NCBI RefSeq assembly: GCF_003255815.1
Contig: NC_037668.1
Span: forward strand, 90,706,822 to 90,770,821
DNA length: 64,000 nucleotides
Reading direction: 5' to 3'
Origin: Theropithecus gelada
Lineage: Eukaryota > Chordata > Mammalia > Primates > Cercopithecidae
In this document: one piece after another, positions 10,531-20,869 of the stretch
Layout: every line of letters begins with the position of its first letter
Numbering within the stretch: position 1 is the first letter of the stretch
Translations under genes and position numbers: made by a program
Notes under the pieces: generated by a model
Seen by the model: only the letters and a program-made list of their open reading frames with translations
Told to the model about the DNA's origin: nothing
The model's database searches: none

Positions 10531-12463
10531 CTTGTCCCAGTTTCTTCTCATAGGATGGGAATGATTGTTTTTGTCTTTCTTGATGATGAGAGATGTGAAC
10601 TTGGATTTATAAACTAATTCAATTTGAATAAATATTGTTCATTATAGAACCTGAAGCTCAATGCTTGACTCAATGCCCAAAACACAGTTGACTCTCACAT
10701 AGCAGGCAAAATTCACCATCTGCAGTCCTTGAGTCTCAGCGTCCAATTTTTGTGACTGTCCTATTGAGTGGAAGGGCTATGGAGAGGGCTCATGGTTTCT
10801 TTTGGACCCAGGATTTCATGAGTAATTAGGAGGATGCCTTTACCTCCATCCCTTATGAGGAACTCCTGACTTCTGCTTCACTATGAGAAAGTCAGATACA
10901 CGGTTGCTGTGTCTCTCACTCAGGCCTTCCAAGAGTTTCTGTCTTTTAAAGCAGATATGATTCCTTAGTGCATATATAGGGATGTGAAATCCATTAAAGG
11001 ATCCTGAATATGTTGGGGAAAAATATGACAGGATAAGTATGATGTAATTTAAGTATTTTGGCACAGCAAATGGAAAGAAATTACATTTCCTATTATCTTC
11101 CAACAGTTACTGAAAATGAAATGAAATATATTCTATACTCCCCCAAAAAGTCAAGGGGTTTTTTTGCCCTTAGATGCAATTTTTCCCGCAGTTTGTTCAT
11201 TTGGTATGCATTCCCCTCCTTTCACGACATGCAGGCATTCTGTTATGAAACATTCAATGAAAAAAAATGAACAAAAAAAGTATACTACTTCTTTAAAATA
11301 TATTGCAAGAATACTCATTTTCAGCTTTTTATTGCAGCACTAGCTGGTATTCTTGCATGCAGTTTTGTAATTTATTCTGAACATTCTACTTAAACCTTTT
11401 TTCAATAGCATGATTTTATTAGAGTCAGCTCACTGGACTTTCCCAAAAAGGTATTTAAGATCAAATAAAACCAGTGCTTGGAAAAATATCATTACAATAT
11501 GGAAGCAGTTACAAAAACATTAGTACTGCAAAGTTTTATTTCAAATGGCTGAGCTTGCTGTACCCCGGGTTATGGTACTTCTACTTCTGCAGGCATACTT
11601 ACTGGGGAAATGGGAAAAACTGTCATCTTAGCAGTTTTTGCACATGTTAGGGGGCAGTGCGGGGAGAAGAAAAGGGTATAAAAATTTAAAGTGAGGCAGC
11701 AAAATTTTTAGATGCTGGCATCAATAGGAAAAATCAATTGTCTTCCATCTTGAACCCCGCCTTCTCATCCCACACTTCCTGACCACCCTCCGCGTGTCAT
11801 TTGTCCCAGTGGAGATGATAGGAACCTTTAAGTTAGCCTTTATCCAGAGAAAAAGCGCTGTCCTTTCTAAAATGGAAGGTACCTTTTGAAATATGAGTGG
11901 ATTGATTATTGAATTAAATGTGTCAGAGTATTATATGCCTTTTGGGGTTTTGTTTCTTACCTAATAAGCTCTTGTCAACACGGCGTCTTATTGGTCAACT
12001 GATGTCTTTTAGCACCTCTGTCTGGTCAGGTACAGAGAAAGTTCCTATCTGAAGGCTTAGCCTGGACGCACCTTCGGCGGGGTGTAGGGTGAGCTTTATA
12101 GACAAGCTGGTGAGTCCCCAGGCTCCCGTGAGCAGCCCAAGTCCTTTCCTCGAGTGCAGTTCCCCAAGGCCACTCCACACTCACCTTCAACCAGGCTAAG
12201 GAGCAAACCAGCACCCTCCTCTCACTCAACTTCATAACAGAGCACCAAGTACAAATATTTTTTCTTGTTCGCTTGGGAATGTGTCTCTCCCTTTCATGGT
12301 AACTGCCAGCCAGTGTGGCTGGAACTCAGCCTCAGGTGGGGGAGAATCAGCCATGTCCACTGCTGCAATTTGATGGGCTTTAGGAGGTTGCTCTCAATTA
12401 AAATCTGATGTTTATGAGGAAAAACAGTGTCATTTGCCACAGTATACAGATTGCTCTTGGATC
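10531..12463. other. Repeat-poor single-copy block
   Basis: I see no nameable transposon over about 1.9 kb. Open frames at 10840-11103, 11058-11270 and 12026-12235 are short, overlap on opposite strands, and carry no domain. The part near 11280-11740 has balanced, non-repetitive composition and might be conserved. Confidence 0.55.
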
Positions 12464-12479
12464 CGGTGTTTACATTTTA

Positions 12480-12791
12480 TTTTATTTTATTTTATTTTTT
12501 TTGAGACGGAGTCTCGCTCTGTCGCCCAGGCTGGAGTGCAGTGGCCACATCTCAGCTCACCGCAAGCTCCGCCTCCCGGGTTCACGCCATTCTCCTGCCT
12601 CAGCCTCCCGAGTAGCTGGGACTACAGGCGCCCGCCATCTCGCCCGGCTAGTTTTTTGTATTTTTTTTTTTTTAGTAGAGACGGGGTTTCACTGGGTTAG
12701 CCAGGATGGTCTCGATCTCCTGACCTCGTGATCCGCCCCTCTCGGCCTCCCAAAGTGCTGGGATTACAGGCTTGAGCCACCGCGCCCGGCC
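12480..12791 (-). mobile_element. Young AluY (Old World monkey type), full length
   Basis: The body is 12503-12791, close to the AluY consensus with most CpG sites kept and the 'aagcctg' head. The tail has become a (TTTTA)n run (12480-12502), and the mid linker has a T-run at 12660-12673. A perfect 16-bp duplication, cggtgtttacatttta, lies at 12464-12479 and 12792-12807. Confidence 0.97.
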
Positions 12792-12807
12792 CGGTGTTTA
12801 CATTTTA

Positions 12808-13815
12808 AAGGAAGTAATCTACTATTGGTTTTGCAGCACAAAAGATGTGCTTAGTAAAGATGAAAGAAATTCGCATTTCTAGGCATTGGGATTTTCCTGT
12901 AGGTGATTATTCATCGACATGCAATTCTCCTACCCGATATTTCTTGCAGCCCTTTTCCTGCAAGCATCAAATCTATGGCAAAACACCCACATCCCTTAAG
13001 TTTGCAGATTAGGTGGTTTCTAGGTGGACTTTCAAATGCGATTTTTAAATTGCGAGTTACTATTCGTATTACTTTTCTAAGGAGAAATATGCTTAAAAAG
13101 TAAAGTCTTTATTGCTTCTTAAAAGGCCTAGCACTCTGTGATAAATTCTCATATTTTGACTGTTAATATGTTTGAATGAAAATTATTTATACATTTGGGT
13201 GAGGTTGAGTGGTTTTCATTTGATTGCTGCCTCTGGAAATGAAAGCAGAGTAGCAGGAAATTTACATGTCATGCTGTGATGTATATCCAGATTATGAGAT
13301 GATTGTGCGGCAGACGAACCCCAAGTAAAATCATTCCCATCAAACTGTGACAACTGCAATTCCTGACAAGGCCTCTTAGTTTTGGGGGCTATTATCATTG
13401 TACAAGAATATAATCTATTGACAGCAGGGCTGTTTAATACATTTAAAGGCAGACAGTGGAAGAAATCTTAACTGTTTTCATTCGCCACTGCACAAGGGTG
13501 CAGATCAAAAGTGAATTATATTTAAAAATATGCATGTATGATGATAAGATGCATGACATTCATCAACCTGTTTAGTCATGGTTAGGCTGAGGTGGGGAAG
13601 AGCCAATATTACTGCCATATGTGGTCTGAAATAGAGACGTGAGACTGGAAATTATATCATTGCCCAGTCAGAGTGAGCAAACGGGGAGACATTCTTTTTT
13701 AATCCCTGCTCTCTACCTGTCTACATGTCAAGCGCCATCCACATCTGTAGAGTGACTTTGGCTCACCCCGGGTAGGTGGAAGCCCTGTATATCTTTGCCC
13801 TCCTTTTTTGTAATG
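12808..13815. other. Repeat-poor block, possible conserved non-coding element
   Basis: About 1 kb without nameable transposons. Around 12890-13120 and 13200-13420 the composition is balanced and CpGs persist (for example 'attgtgcggcagacgaacc'), which is unusual in neutral primate DNA. No ORF of note. Enhancer status is inference. Confidence 0.45.
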
Positions 13816-13817
13816 TG

Positions 13818-13960
13818 CTTGTGTATATGACGTGCAAGCATCATGCCAGCACTACGGGTGTTATGGAGATGACTAAATCATGACCCTTATAGAAGCTTCT
13901 AGTTGAGAGAGGACCAGTATGTATGTTTACATAAGCTAAGGCTGTAGCGCCTGGGGAAAA
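13818..13960 (-). mobile_element. L2 3' region fragment
   Basis: Reversed L2-like text: 'catgccagcactacgggtgt', 'catgacccttatagaagctt' and 'ctagttgagagaggacc'. Confidence 0.55.
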
Positions 13961-14888
13961 GTCTCAGAAGGGACTGAGGATGGAATTATTCAGCCTCAAG
14001 GGTCCCCATTACTCGATTGGCGTGTGGCTGGACAGGGGCTGCTTTTGTATCCTATGGCACAAGTGTGCAGGTAGCAGTGAGGGCTGTTCTCGATTTCAGG
14101 CTACAAAAGCTCACGCAGTGGGTGGTGATATTAGTGCCCAAAGCCAAAGTACTTAGCATGGTCCCTTTTTATGGGAAAACTCTGGCATGATTGTGAGGAG
14201 CAGTATGGTTTTCTTTGTGATAGGCCTGAAAGTAAACCACAGCGAGGATTTTGAATTCCCATGTTCATTATGACTCTGCAAACCACAGCACAGATTTCAG
14301 TCATTTATTAAAATGAAAGATGTTTAAAGCCAATTTTAAAAAGTGAAATCAAGAGGACTGATGAATTAATGGCATTTTTCCTAAAGGAATTAGCTAATCA
14401 GCTAATATTCAGTTCATAGGATTGAAATGACTGAATGGAGACTCAGAAGGGAGAACAAAGTGGGTGGAAAAGGGCTAAAATGTCCAAATCTCAGCTCAGC
14501 TGACAAAAACTCCTTCTGAGTCTTCTATCCCTCTCCATTGCTTTAGGAAAGAAAATACTTAAATTAGCCACACCCATCTGTCTTTCCCCTTAAAACCTGA
14601 AGTGTTAAAGTGAAGGCAAAATTATTTTTAGCGCCCATTCCAAAGGTTAATCATGACAAGAGGCTCTTATCCTTTGAAAGGTTTTATAAGACTGTCCTGA
14701 GAGAAGCAAGGATAGGTCCCCTAAAGGGCAAAAAACACTGATGAGGTCTAGGTCCCATTTGGAGTTGCCAGGCCAGGACTAAAGGATTATTGGAAGGCAA
14801 ATCCTTCAGAGGCTGGCCCAGGCCCCTTTCATGACCTCTTAGGGGTTGGTGGTGGCCACCTGGGAAGGGACTAACTTGCTCAATAAGA
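13961..14888. other. Single-copy sequence
   Basis: No nameable repeat and no plausible gene in about 0.9 kb. A/T-rich and G/C-balanced patches alternate. Confidence 0.55.
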
Positions 14889-14896
14889 AGAGAGTG

Positions 14897-15177
14897 TCTG
14901 GGCTTAGTGGCTCACACCTGTGATCCCAGCACTTTGAGAGGCTGAGACGGGAGCATCGCTTGAGGCCAGGAGTTTGAGACCAGCTGGGGCAACATAGTGA
15001 TACAAAAATTAGCCAGGTGTGGTGCTGCGCACCTATAGGCCCAGCTACTTGGGGGACTGAGGTGGGAGGATTGCTTGAGCCCAGGAATTCGAGGCTGTAG
15101 TGAGTGAAGATTGTGCCACTGTACTCCAGGCTGGGTGACAGAATAAAACCTTGTCTTAAAAAAAAAGAAAAGAAAAA
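14897..15177 (+). mobile_element. AluJ-type Alu
   Basis: Old, diverged Alu with both arms and an A-rich tail interrupted by G. It is flanked by agagagtg at 14889-14896 and 15178-15185. The minus-strand open frames at 14839-15336 and 14912-15205 are antisense Alu and not genes. Confidence 0.95.
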
Positions 15178-15324
15178 AGAGAGTGAGCAAAAAGAAGTCA
15201 TCCATGTCTCCATGTCCAAGGACAGTGACCCCATCAGATGTGACAGGACAAGGTCACATCTCTGAATGTTAAGATGGGGTTCTGTCTTGTGAGCAACAGA
15301 CATTAGTTCACATTGGCACAGATA

Positions 15325-15405
15325 TACTGACTGCATACTGTGTGTCAGGACTGTACTGGGTCTTGACAGCTTCCCTTATCTTAAAGGGCTTGCAACGCAT
15401 ACTGT
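15325..15405 (-). mobile_element. L2 fragment
   Basis: Short reversed L2-like text: 'tgcatactgtgtgtcaggac' followed by 'cttatcttaaagggcttgca'. Confidence 0.45.
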
Positions 15406-15524
15406 GGTATGTAGAAAAGGGGACAGGGTAATTTGAGAAGGACTTTTTATTTTAGTTATTGCAGGGTCTAAAGTCCCCAGCGTGGTAACTGGGGCAGAGT
15501 GAGCATACAATCCTTTGTTTTAAT

Positions 15525-16420
15525 AAATTTTTTATTTAAGAAGAGGCTTAGATAATGGCAAAGATAGTATTGAGTTCTTATGTACCTCACACCGAGTTTC
15601 CCCTATTTTTTTTTTTTTTTGAGACAGGGTCTTGCTCTGTTGCCCAGGCTGGAGTGCAGTGATGGGATTATAGCTCACTGCAGCCTCGACCTCCCAGGCT
15701 CAAGCAATCCAGTCACCTGAGCCTCCTGAATAGCTGGGACCACAGGCATGTGCCACCATGCCAGGCTAATTTTTACATTTTTTGCAGAGATGGGTCTCAT
15801 TATGTTGCTGAGGCTGGTTTTAAGCTCCTGGACTCAAGTGAGCCTCCTGCCTCGGCCTACCAAAGTGCTAGGACTATAGGCACAAGCTACTGCACCTGGC
15901 CCAGTTGCAGTATTCCCCCATTATTAACATCTTACATAAACATAGTGCATTTGTTCCAATTAATAAACCAATATCTATACATTATGTTTAACTAATGTCC
16001 GTACTCTGTTCAGGTTTTCTTAGATTTTTATAATATCTATTTTTTGTCTCAGAATTCCATCCCGGTACCATATCACATTTAGTTGTCCTACATCCTTAGC
16101 CTCCTCCTGACTTTGACAGTTTATCAGCCCTCTCTGGTTTTTTTAATGAACTTGACAGTTTTGAGAATTACTAGTCAAGTGTTTTGCAGAATGTCCTGCA
16201 TTCAGGATTTGTGTGATGTATTTCTCATGAATAGATTGAAGTTATAGGTTTCAGGGAGGAAGACCACAGAGGTAATGTGCCATTTTTATTCCATTGTATG
16301 TCAAAGATACATACTTTCAACATGATTATCACTGTTGATGTTGACCTTGATCACCTGGCTGAGGTGGTGTTTGGCATGTTTCTCTACCCGCCAGGTCCCT
16401 GCAGGCTGTAATCTTTGGAA
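15525..16420. mobile_element. Old L1 (L1M-type) fragment split by an AluJ
   Basis: Left part about 15525-15605 ('ttgagttcttatgtacctca'), right part about 15902-16420 ('ccattattaacatcttacat', 'agtcaagtgttttgcagaat', 'gttgatgttgaccttgatca'). Both halves fit a widespread old LINE-1-associated sequence also seen at 29885-30230 and 53525-53960. Family call is moderate; strand not assigned. Confidence 0.5.
15606..15901 (-). mobile_element. AluJ-type Alu
   Basis: Reversed Alu body 15621-15901 with a poly(T) tail on the left. The many non-CpG differences fit an old AluJ. It interrupts the L1M fragment. Confidence 0.95.
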
Positions 16421-16858
16421 TGAAGTCACTATACATAGCCCACACTGAAGGACACAGTTAACCCAAGTTGGGCTAACCCAATCAGATACCATCCTCTTGG
16501 AATTCGGAATTGGGATGTAGAGATGCTAGTCAGTTTCCTTGGGTTGCTTAAACTGGTATAACGAGGGGTGGAGTGGCCGTCTCCTGCTTTGTTCATGGAG
16601 GAGCAACAAAAGCTCATCTAAAGAGAGCAAAGTTAACACAACAAAGATAACAAAGACAATGGAATATAGCCAGAGAGAGAGGGGGAGAGACTCTGTCTTG
16701 TTGGTGGAGCTTTCTGGAACTGAGTTTCAGTCCCTTAGAAGACCCACTTTTGAGAGATCAGCCTACGCCTATAATAACCTCTGTACCCCATTTTTTCCAC
16801 TCTTAAGCTAATTTTCATAAATTTTGGAAACACATGTTTAATGTAACCTAAGATATTT
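16421..16858. other. Single-copy sequence
   Basis: No nameable repeat. A short open frame at 16539-16811 has no domain. It ends at the target site of the L1/Alu stack. Confidence 0.5.
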
Positions 16859-16873
16859 TAACTTTTATTTTAA

Positions 16874-17232
16874 TTAATTAATTTATAGATTATTTAATTA
16901 ATAATTCATAAATTAATTAATTATTTTAATTTAATTAATTAATTAGTTTATAGATGGAGTCTCACTGTTGCCTGGGCTGGAGTGCAGTGGTGCGCTCTTG
17001 GTTCACTGCAGCCTCTGCCTCCTGGGTTCCAGTGATTCTCCTGCCTCAGCCTCCTGGGTAGCTGGGAGTACAGGCAAACACCCCCATGCCTGGCTAATTT
17101 TTTGTATTTTTAGTAGAGATGGAGTTTCACCATATTGGCCAGGCTGGTCTCGAACTCCTGACCTCGGGTGATCCACCCACCTTGGCCTCTCAAAGTGTTA
17201 GGATTACAGGTGTGAGCCACTGTGCCTGGTCT
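16874..17232 (-). mobile_element. AluS-type Alu with a TTAA-rich expanded tail, inside an L1
   Basis: Alu body about 16955-17230, reversed. Its tail is not poly(T) but about 80 bp of TTAATTAA-like repeats (16874-16954). A 15-bp duplication with one mismatch (taacttttattttaa at 16859-16873; taacttctattttaa at 17233-17247) flanks body plus tail and belongs to the L1 3' end. Confidence 0.92.
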
Positions 17233-17486
17233 TAACTTCTATTTTAAGTTCAGGGGCACATGTGCAGGTTTGTTATATAGGTAAACTTGTGTCATGGGGG
17301 TTTGTTGTACAGATTATTTCATTCCCAGGTATTAAGGTATTAAGCCTAGTACCCATTCGTTATTTTTCCTCAGCCTCTCCCTGCTCTCACCCTCCACCCT
17401 CAGGTAGGCTGCAGTGTCTGTTGTTTTCCTCTTTCTGTCCATGTGTTCTCATCATTTACCTCTGACTTGTAAGTGAGAACATGCAG

Positions 17487-17840
17487 GGCCGGGCGCGGTG
17501 GCTCAAGCCTGTAATCCCAGCACTTTGGGAGGCCGAGACGGGCGGATCACAAGGTCAGGAGATCGAGACCATCCTGGCTAACACGGTGAAACCCCGTCTC
17601 TACTAAAAAATGCAAAAAACTAGCCGGGCGCGGTGGCGGGCGCCTGTAGTCCCAGCTACTCGGGAGGCTGAGGCAGGAGAATGGCGTGAACCCGGGAGGC
17701 GGAGCTTGCAGTGAGCTGAGATCCGGCCACTGCACTCCAGCCNNNNNNNNNNNNNNNNNNNNNNNNNNNNNNNNNNNNNNNNNNNNNNNNNNNNNNNNNN
17801 NNNNNNNNNNNNNNNNNNNNNAAAAAAAAAAAAAAAAAAA
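17487..17840 (+). mobile_element. Young AluY (Old World monkey type) with assembly gap
   Basis: Starts ggccgggcgcggtggctcaa and stays close to the AluY consensus, with CpGs preserved, through 'gatccggccactgcactcc'. The last part of the right arm and the start of the tail are hidden in the gap. The 12-bp duplication gagaacatgcag (17475-17486 and 17841-17852) interrupts L1 ORF2-end sequence cleanly. Confidence 0.97.
17743..17821. other. Assembly gap (79 N) inside an AluY
   Basis: The N run replaces the end of the Alu right arm and the start of its poly(A) tail; 19 A remain after the gap. Confidence 0.97.
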
Positions 17841-18579
17841 GAGAACATGCAGTATTTGGTTTTCTGTTCCTCTGTTAGTTTGCTAAGGATAATGACCTCC
17901 ATCTCCATCCATGTTCCTGCAGAGGATATGAACCTGTACATTTTTATGGCTACATAGTATTCCATGGTGTATATGTACCATATTTTCTTTATCTAGTCTT
18001 CCATTGATGGGCATTTAGGTTGATTCCATGTCTTTGCTACTGTGAATAGTGCTGCAGTGAACATATGCATGCATGTGTCTTTATGATAGAACGATTTATA
18101 TTCCTTTGGTATATACCCAGCAACGGGATTGCTGGGTCAAAGGGTAGTTCTGTTTTTCGCTATTTGAGAAACCGCCACACTGCTTTCCACAATGGTTGAA
18201 CTAATTTACACTCCCACCAGCAGTGTGTAAGTGTCTTTTTTTCTCTGCAACCTCACCAGCATCTGTTATTACTTGACTTTTTAATAATAGCCATTCTGAC
18301 TGGTGTGAGATGGTATCTCATTGTGGTGGTTTTGATTTGCATTTCTCTAATGATCAGGGATGTTGGACTTTTTTTCATATGCTTGTTGGCTACATGATGT
18401 CTTCTTTTGAAAAGTGTCTGTTTATGTCCTTTGCCCACTTCTTAATGGAGTGGTTGTTTTGGGTAACTTTTTACACCACTGTTGAAAAGGAAGCCTGGCA
18501 GGCTTTTCCTCAGCCTGTGGGACAAGCGTGTGGAGGTGCTGGGGAGCCAAGGAGGACCTGGCTTCCTGTTGGAGGGTGT

Positions 18580-18745
18580 GGGCTTTGGGATTCAGGTTTC
18601 ACCTCACCAGCTTTGTGACCTTATGGAAGTTATTTAGGCCTTAGCTTTCTTACTTATAAAGTAGACGTAAACCACTCCACAGGGCTCTGTGGCCACGAAA
18701 GGACAGAATGTGCGTACATCCTCAGAAGAGTGGCCAGCACCGGCT
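18580..18745 (+). mobile_element. MIR SINE fragment
   Basis: Sense MIR order: 'gctttgggattcaggtttca', 'agctttgtgaccttatggaa' and 'gccttagctttcttacttat'. Diverged. Confidence 0.65.
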
Positions 18746-18799
18746 CTCATGAGCATTTGAGATGGTTCCCCCTTTCTCTCTGTGCAGCAACCCTTGCTC

Positions 18800-18998
18800 A
18801 CCTGGGCAGAATGTCATGTTTTCAAATCCCCTGTCAGTGCCTCCATTATAGAGTACAATCTTTGTCATATTATAATTATTTGTTCACTTGTTTCTCTCTC
18901 AAACTACAGCACAATTTCATTCTTTACAGCCATAGTATTTACCACTGGGACTGCTACACAGAAGCTGCCTAATACATGTTGGATGAACAAATAAGCAC
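18800..18998 (+). mobile_element. L2 3' end fragment
   Basis: L2-like 3' order ending in 'agaagctgcctaatacatgt' and 'tggatgaacaaataag'. Both plus-strand frames (18730-18972 and 18782-18994) are within it and are not genes. Confidence 0.6.
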
Positions 18999-19009
18999 AC
19001 ACATTTATT

Positions 19010-19320
19010 ATTCAATTCAACTATTTATTAGGCTCTTCCTATCATGTTTAAAGGACAGGCATCCAGATTATAGGTGAACATGTAAATCATAGTGAATAGC
19101 ACCTGACAGTTTGCGGCACTCTCTCAACCCGAGCTTACAGCCAGTGTGTGAGATAGGAAGACAGATTTTTTATCTCATCCCTCCCAAATGTGGAATCTGG
19201 CTATTGGAAATTAAGTTGAGTTGCTTACAGTCACAAGTTCATAAAGAAATAGGCAGAGAGGGGGTAAATACAGAGGCCTTTGGAGTTTGAGTTTAGTGCT
19301 CTTTCCACATTGGAGGCATT
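19010..19320 (-). mobile_element. L2/MIR fragments
   Basis: About 19015-19085 reads as reversed L2 end ('caactatttattaggctctt'). About 19140-19310 reads as reversed MIR ('agttgcttacagtcacaagt', 'tttagtgctctttccacatt'). Diverged; borders uncertain. Confidence 0.5.
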
Positions 19321-19949
19321 GGTATGAGAGACTTGTCTGCAAGGGATTCCTTTAGGTTAGGATGTACGAGTGGCAAATGGCAGTTGCTACCATGAAGAGG
19401 GAGGAGGAGAAGAGGGATGCTTCCTTGCTGTGAGGGGCCCATCAAAATTATGGCTTGAAGCTTATTTTTACAGTGCAATAGCGTCCCCCGTCTCAGCTGA
19501 GCAGGATCCTGTGAAACACAAGTTTAGCTCAGCAGAATTCATCACCAGCTGAGACTTAAAAATGTGTCTGAGCTCTGTATGTATTGAACATACAAAGAGT
19601 ATGAATATCAAGTTATTCGGCTGTGAAATAATATCAACAAAGTTAGTTATGTTTAATTTAACTGTTGAATGGAGGTTTAGCAATTTGGGACCGAAACCTC
19701 GATGAGGAATGGAGAATGGGCAAATCAAACACTAAATTCCCTTCTCCTAATAGCTCAGGCTCTGCTGAGAGGAAAAAGCTGATCTGTGCTTTCTCACCTT
19801 TGCCTGTCATCATTAAACACCAAGCAGTACCTCACTTGGGCCTTTCTATTTTTCCTAATCTCCTCCAGGGGAGAGGAAATTGCAAACAATATCAGGTCCC
19901 AAAGTCCCGGGGGAACCCTTTGAAAGCCAGAAAGAGTAAAGATCTACAC
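19321..19949. other. Repeat-poor single-copy block
   Basis: No nameable element in 0.63 kb. Open frames on both strands overlap and lack domains. Non-repetitive composition with retained CpGs ('ccgaaacctcgatgagg'); possibly conserved. Confidence 0.45.
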
Positions 19950-19963
19950 CCATGCCTTTTCTT

Positions 19964-20857
19964 TTTTCTTTATTACTATTATTATTATTATTATTATTAT
20001 TATACTTTAAGTTCTAGGGTACATGTGCATAATGTGCAGGTTTGTTACATATGTATACTTGTGCCATGTTGGTGTGCTGTACCCATCAACTCGTCAGCAC
20101 CCATCAACTCGTCATTTACATCAGGTATAACTCCCAATGCAATCCCTCCCCCTTCCCCCTCTACATAATAGGCCCCAGTGTGTGATGTTCCCCTTCCCAA
20201 GTCCAAGTGATCTTATTGTTCAGTTCCCACCTATGAGTGAGAACATGTGGTGTTTGGTTTTCTGTTCTTGCGATAGTTTGCTGAGAATGATGGTTTCGAG
20301 CTGCATCCATGTCCCCACAAAGGACACAAACTCATCCTTTTTTATGGCTGCATAGTATTCCATGGTGTACATGTGCCACATTTTCTTAATCCAATCTGTC
20401 ACTGATGGACATTTGGGTTGATTCCAAGTCTTTGCTATTCAAAGGCTAGCGGAAGGCAAGAAATAACTAAGATCAGAGCAGAACTGAAGGAGATAGAGAC
20501 ACAAAAAACCCTCCAAAAAATTAATGAATCAAGGAGCTGGTTTTTTGAAAAGATCAACAAAATTGATAGACTGCTAGCAAGACTAATAAAGAAGAAAAGA
20601 GAGAAGAATCAAATAGATGCAATAAAAAGTGATAAAGGGGATATCACCACCGACCCCCCAGAAATACAAATTACCATCAGAGAATACTATAAACACCTCT
20701 ACGCAAATAAACTAGAAAATCTAGAAGAAATGGATAATTTCCTGAACACTTACACTCTCCCAAGACTAAACCAGGAAGAAGTTGAATCCCTGAATAGACC
20801 AATAGCAGGCTCTGAAATTGAGGCAATAATTAATAGCCTACCAACCAAAAAAAGTCC
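19964..20857 (-). mobile_element. 5'-inverted (twin-primed) primate L1
   Basis: Part 1, about 19964-20438, is the reversed L1 3' end: an (ATT)n tail, 3' UTR with an 18-bp tandem (acccatcaactcgtcagc, near 20088-20124), and the ORF2 C-terminus on the minus strand (MEYYAAIKKDEF, FSLIGGN). Part 2, about 20439-20857, is in the opposite orientation and encodes in frame the ORF2 segment upstream of the reverse-transcriptase core (EITKIRAELKEIETQKTLQK, REYYKHLYANKLENLEEMD, IEAIINSLPTKKSP). A 14-bp duplication, ccatgccttttctt (19950-19963 and 20856-20869), brackets both parts. This is a classic twin-priming product. Confidence 0.95.
19972..20004 (+). repeat. (ATT)n microsatellite in the L1 tail
   Basis: About ten uninterrupted att units between the left target-site copy and the L1 3' UTR, so it is a derived poly(A) tail read in reverse. 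Confidence 0.95.
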
Positions 20858-20869
20858 ATGCCTTTTCTT

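Larger units (their letters stand above)
17233..18468 (-). mobile_element. Primate L1 3' end, interrupted by a young AluY
   Basis: The left edge is the reversed L1 3' UTR (ttaagttcaggggcacatg). The segment then runs through the ORF2 C-terminus on the minus strand (MEYYVAIKMYRF, EEQKTKYCMFSF) and on into ORF2 up to about 18468. Frames are broken. Two Alus sit in it: an older one at the extreme 3' end and the AluY at 17487. Confidence 0.93.

Noticed and set aside
12408..12731. 107-codon plus frame overlapping an Alu
   Set aside because: It is antisense AluY, the usual source of spurious Alu-derived proteins; the same applies to frames in the other Alus.
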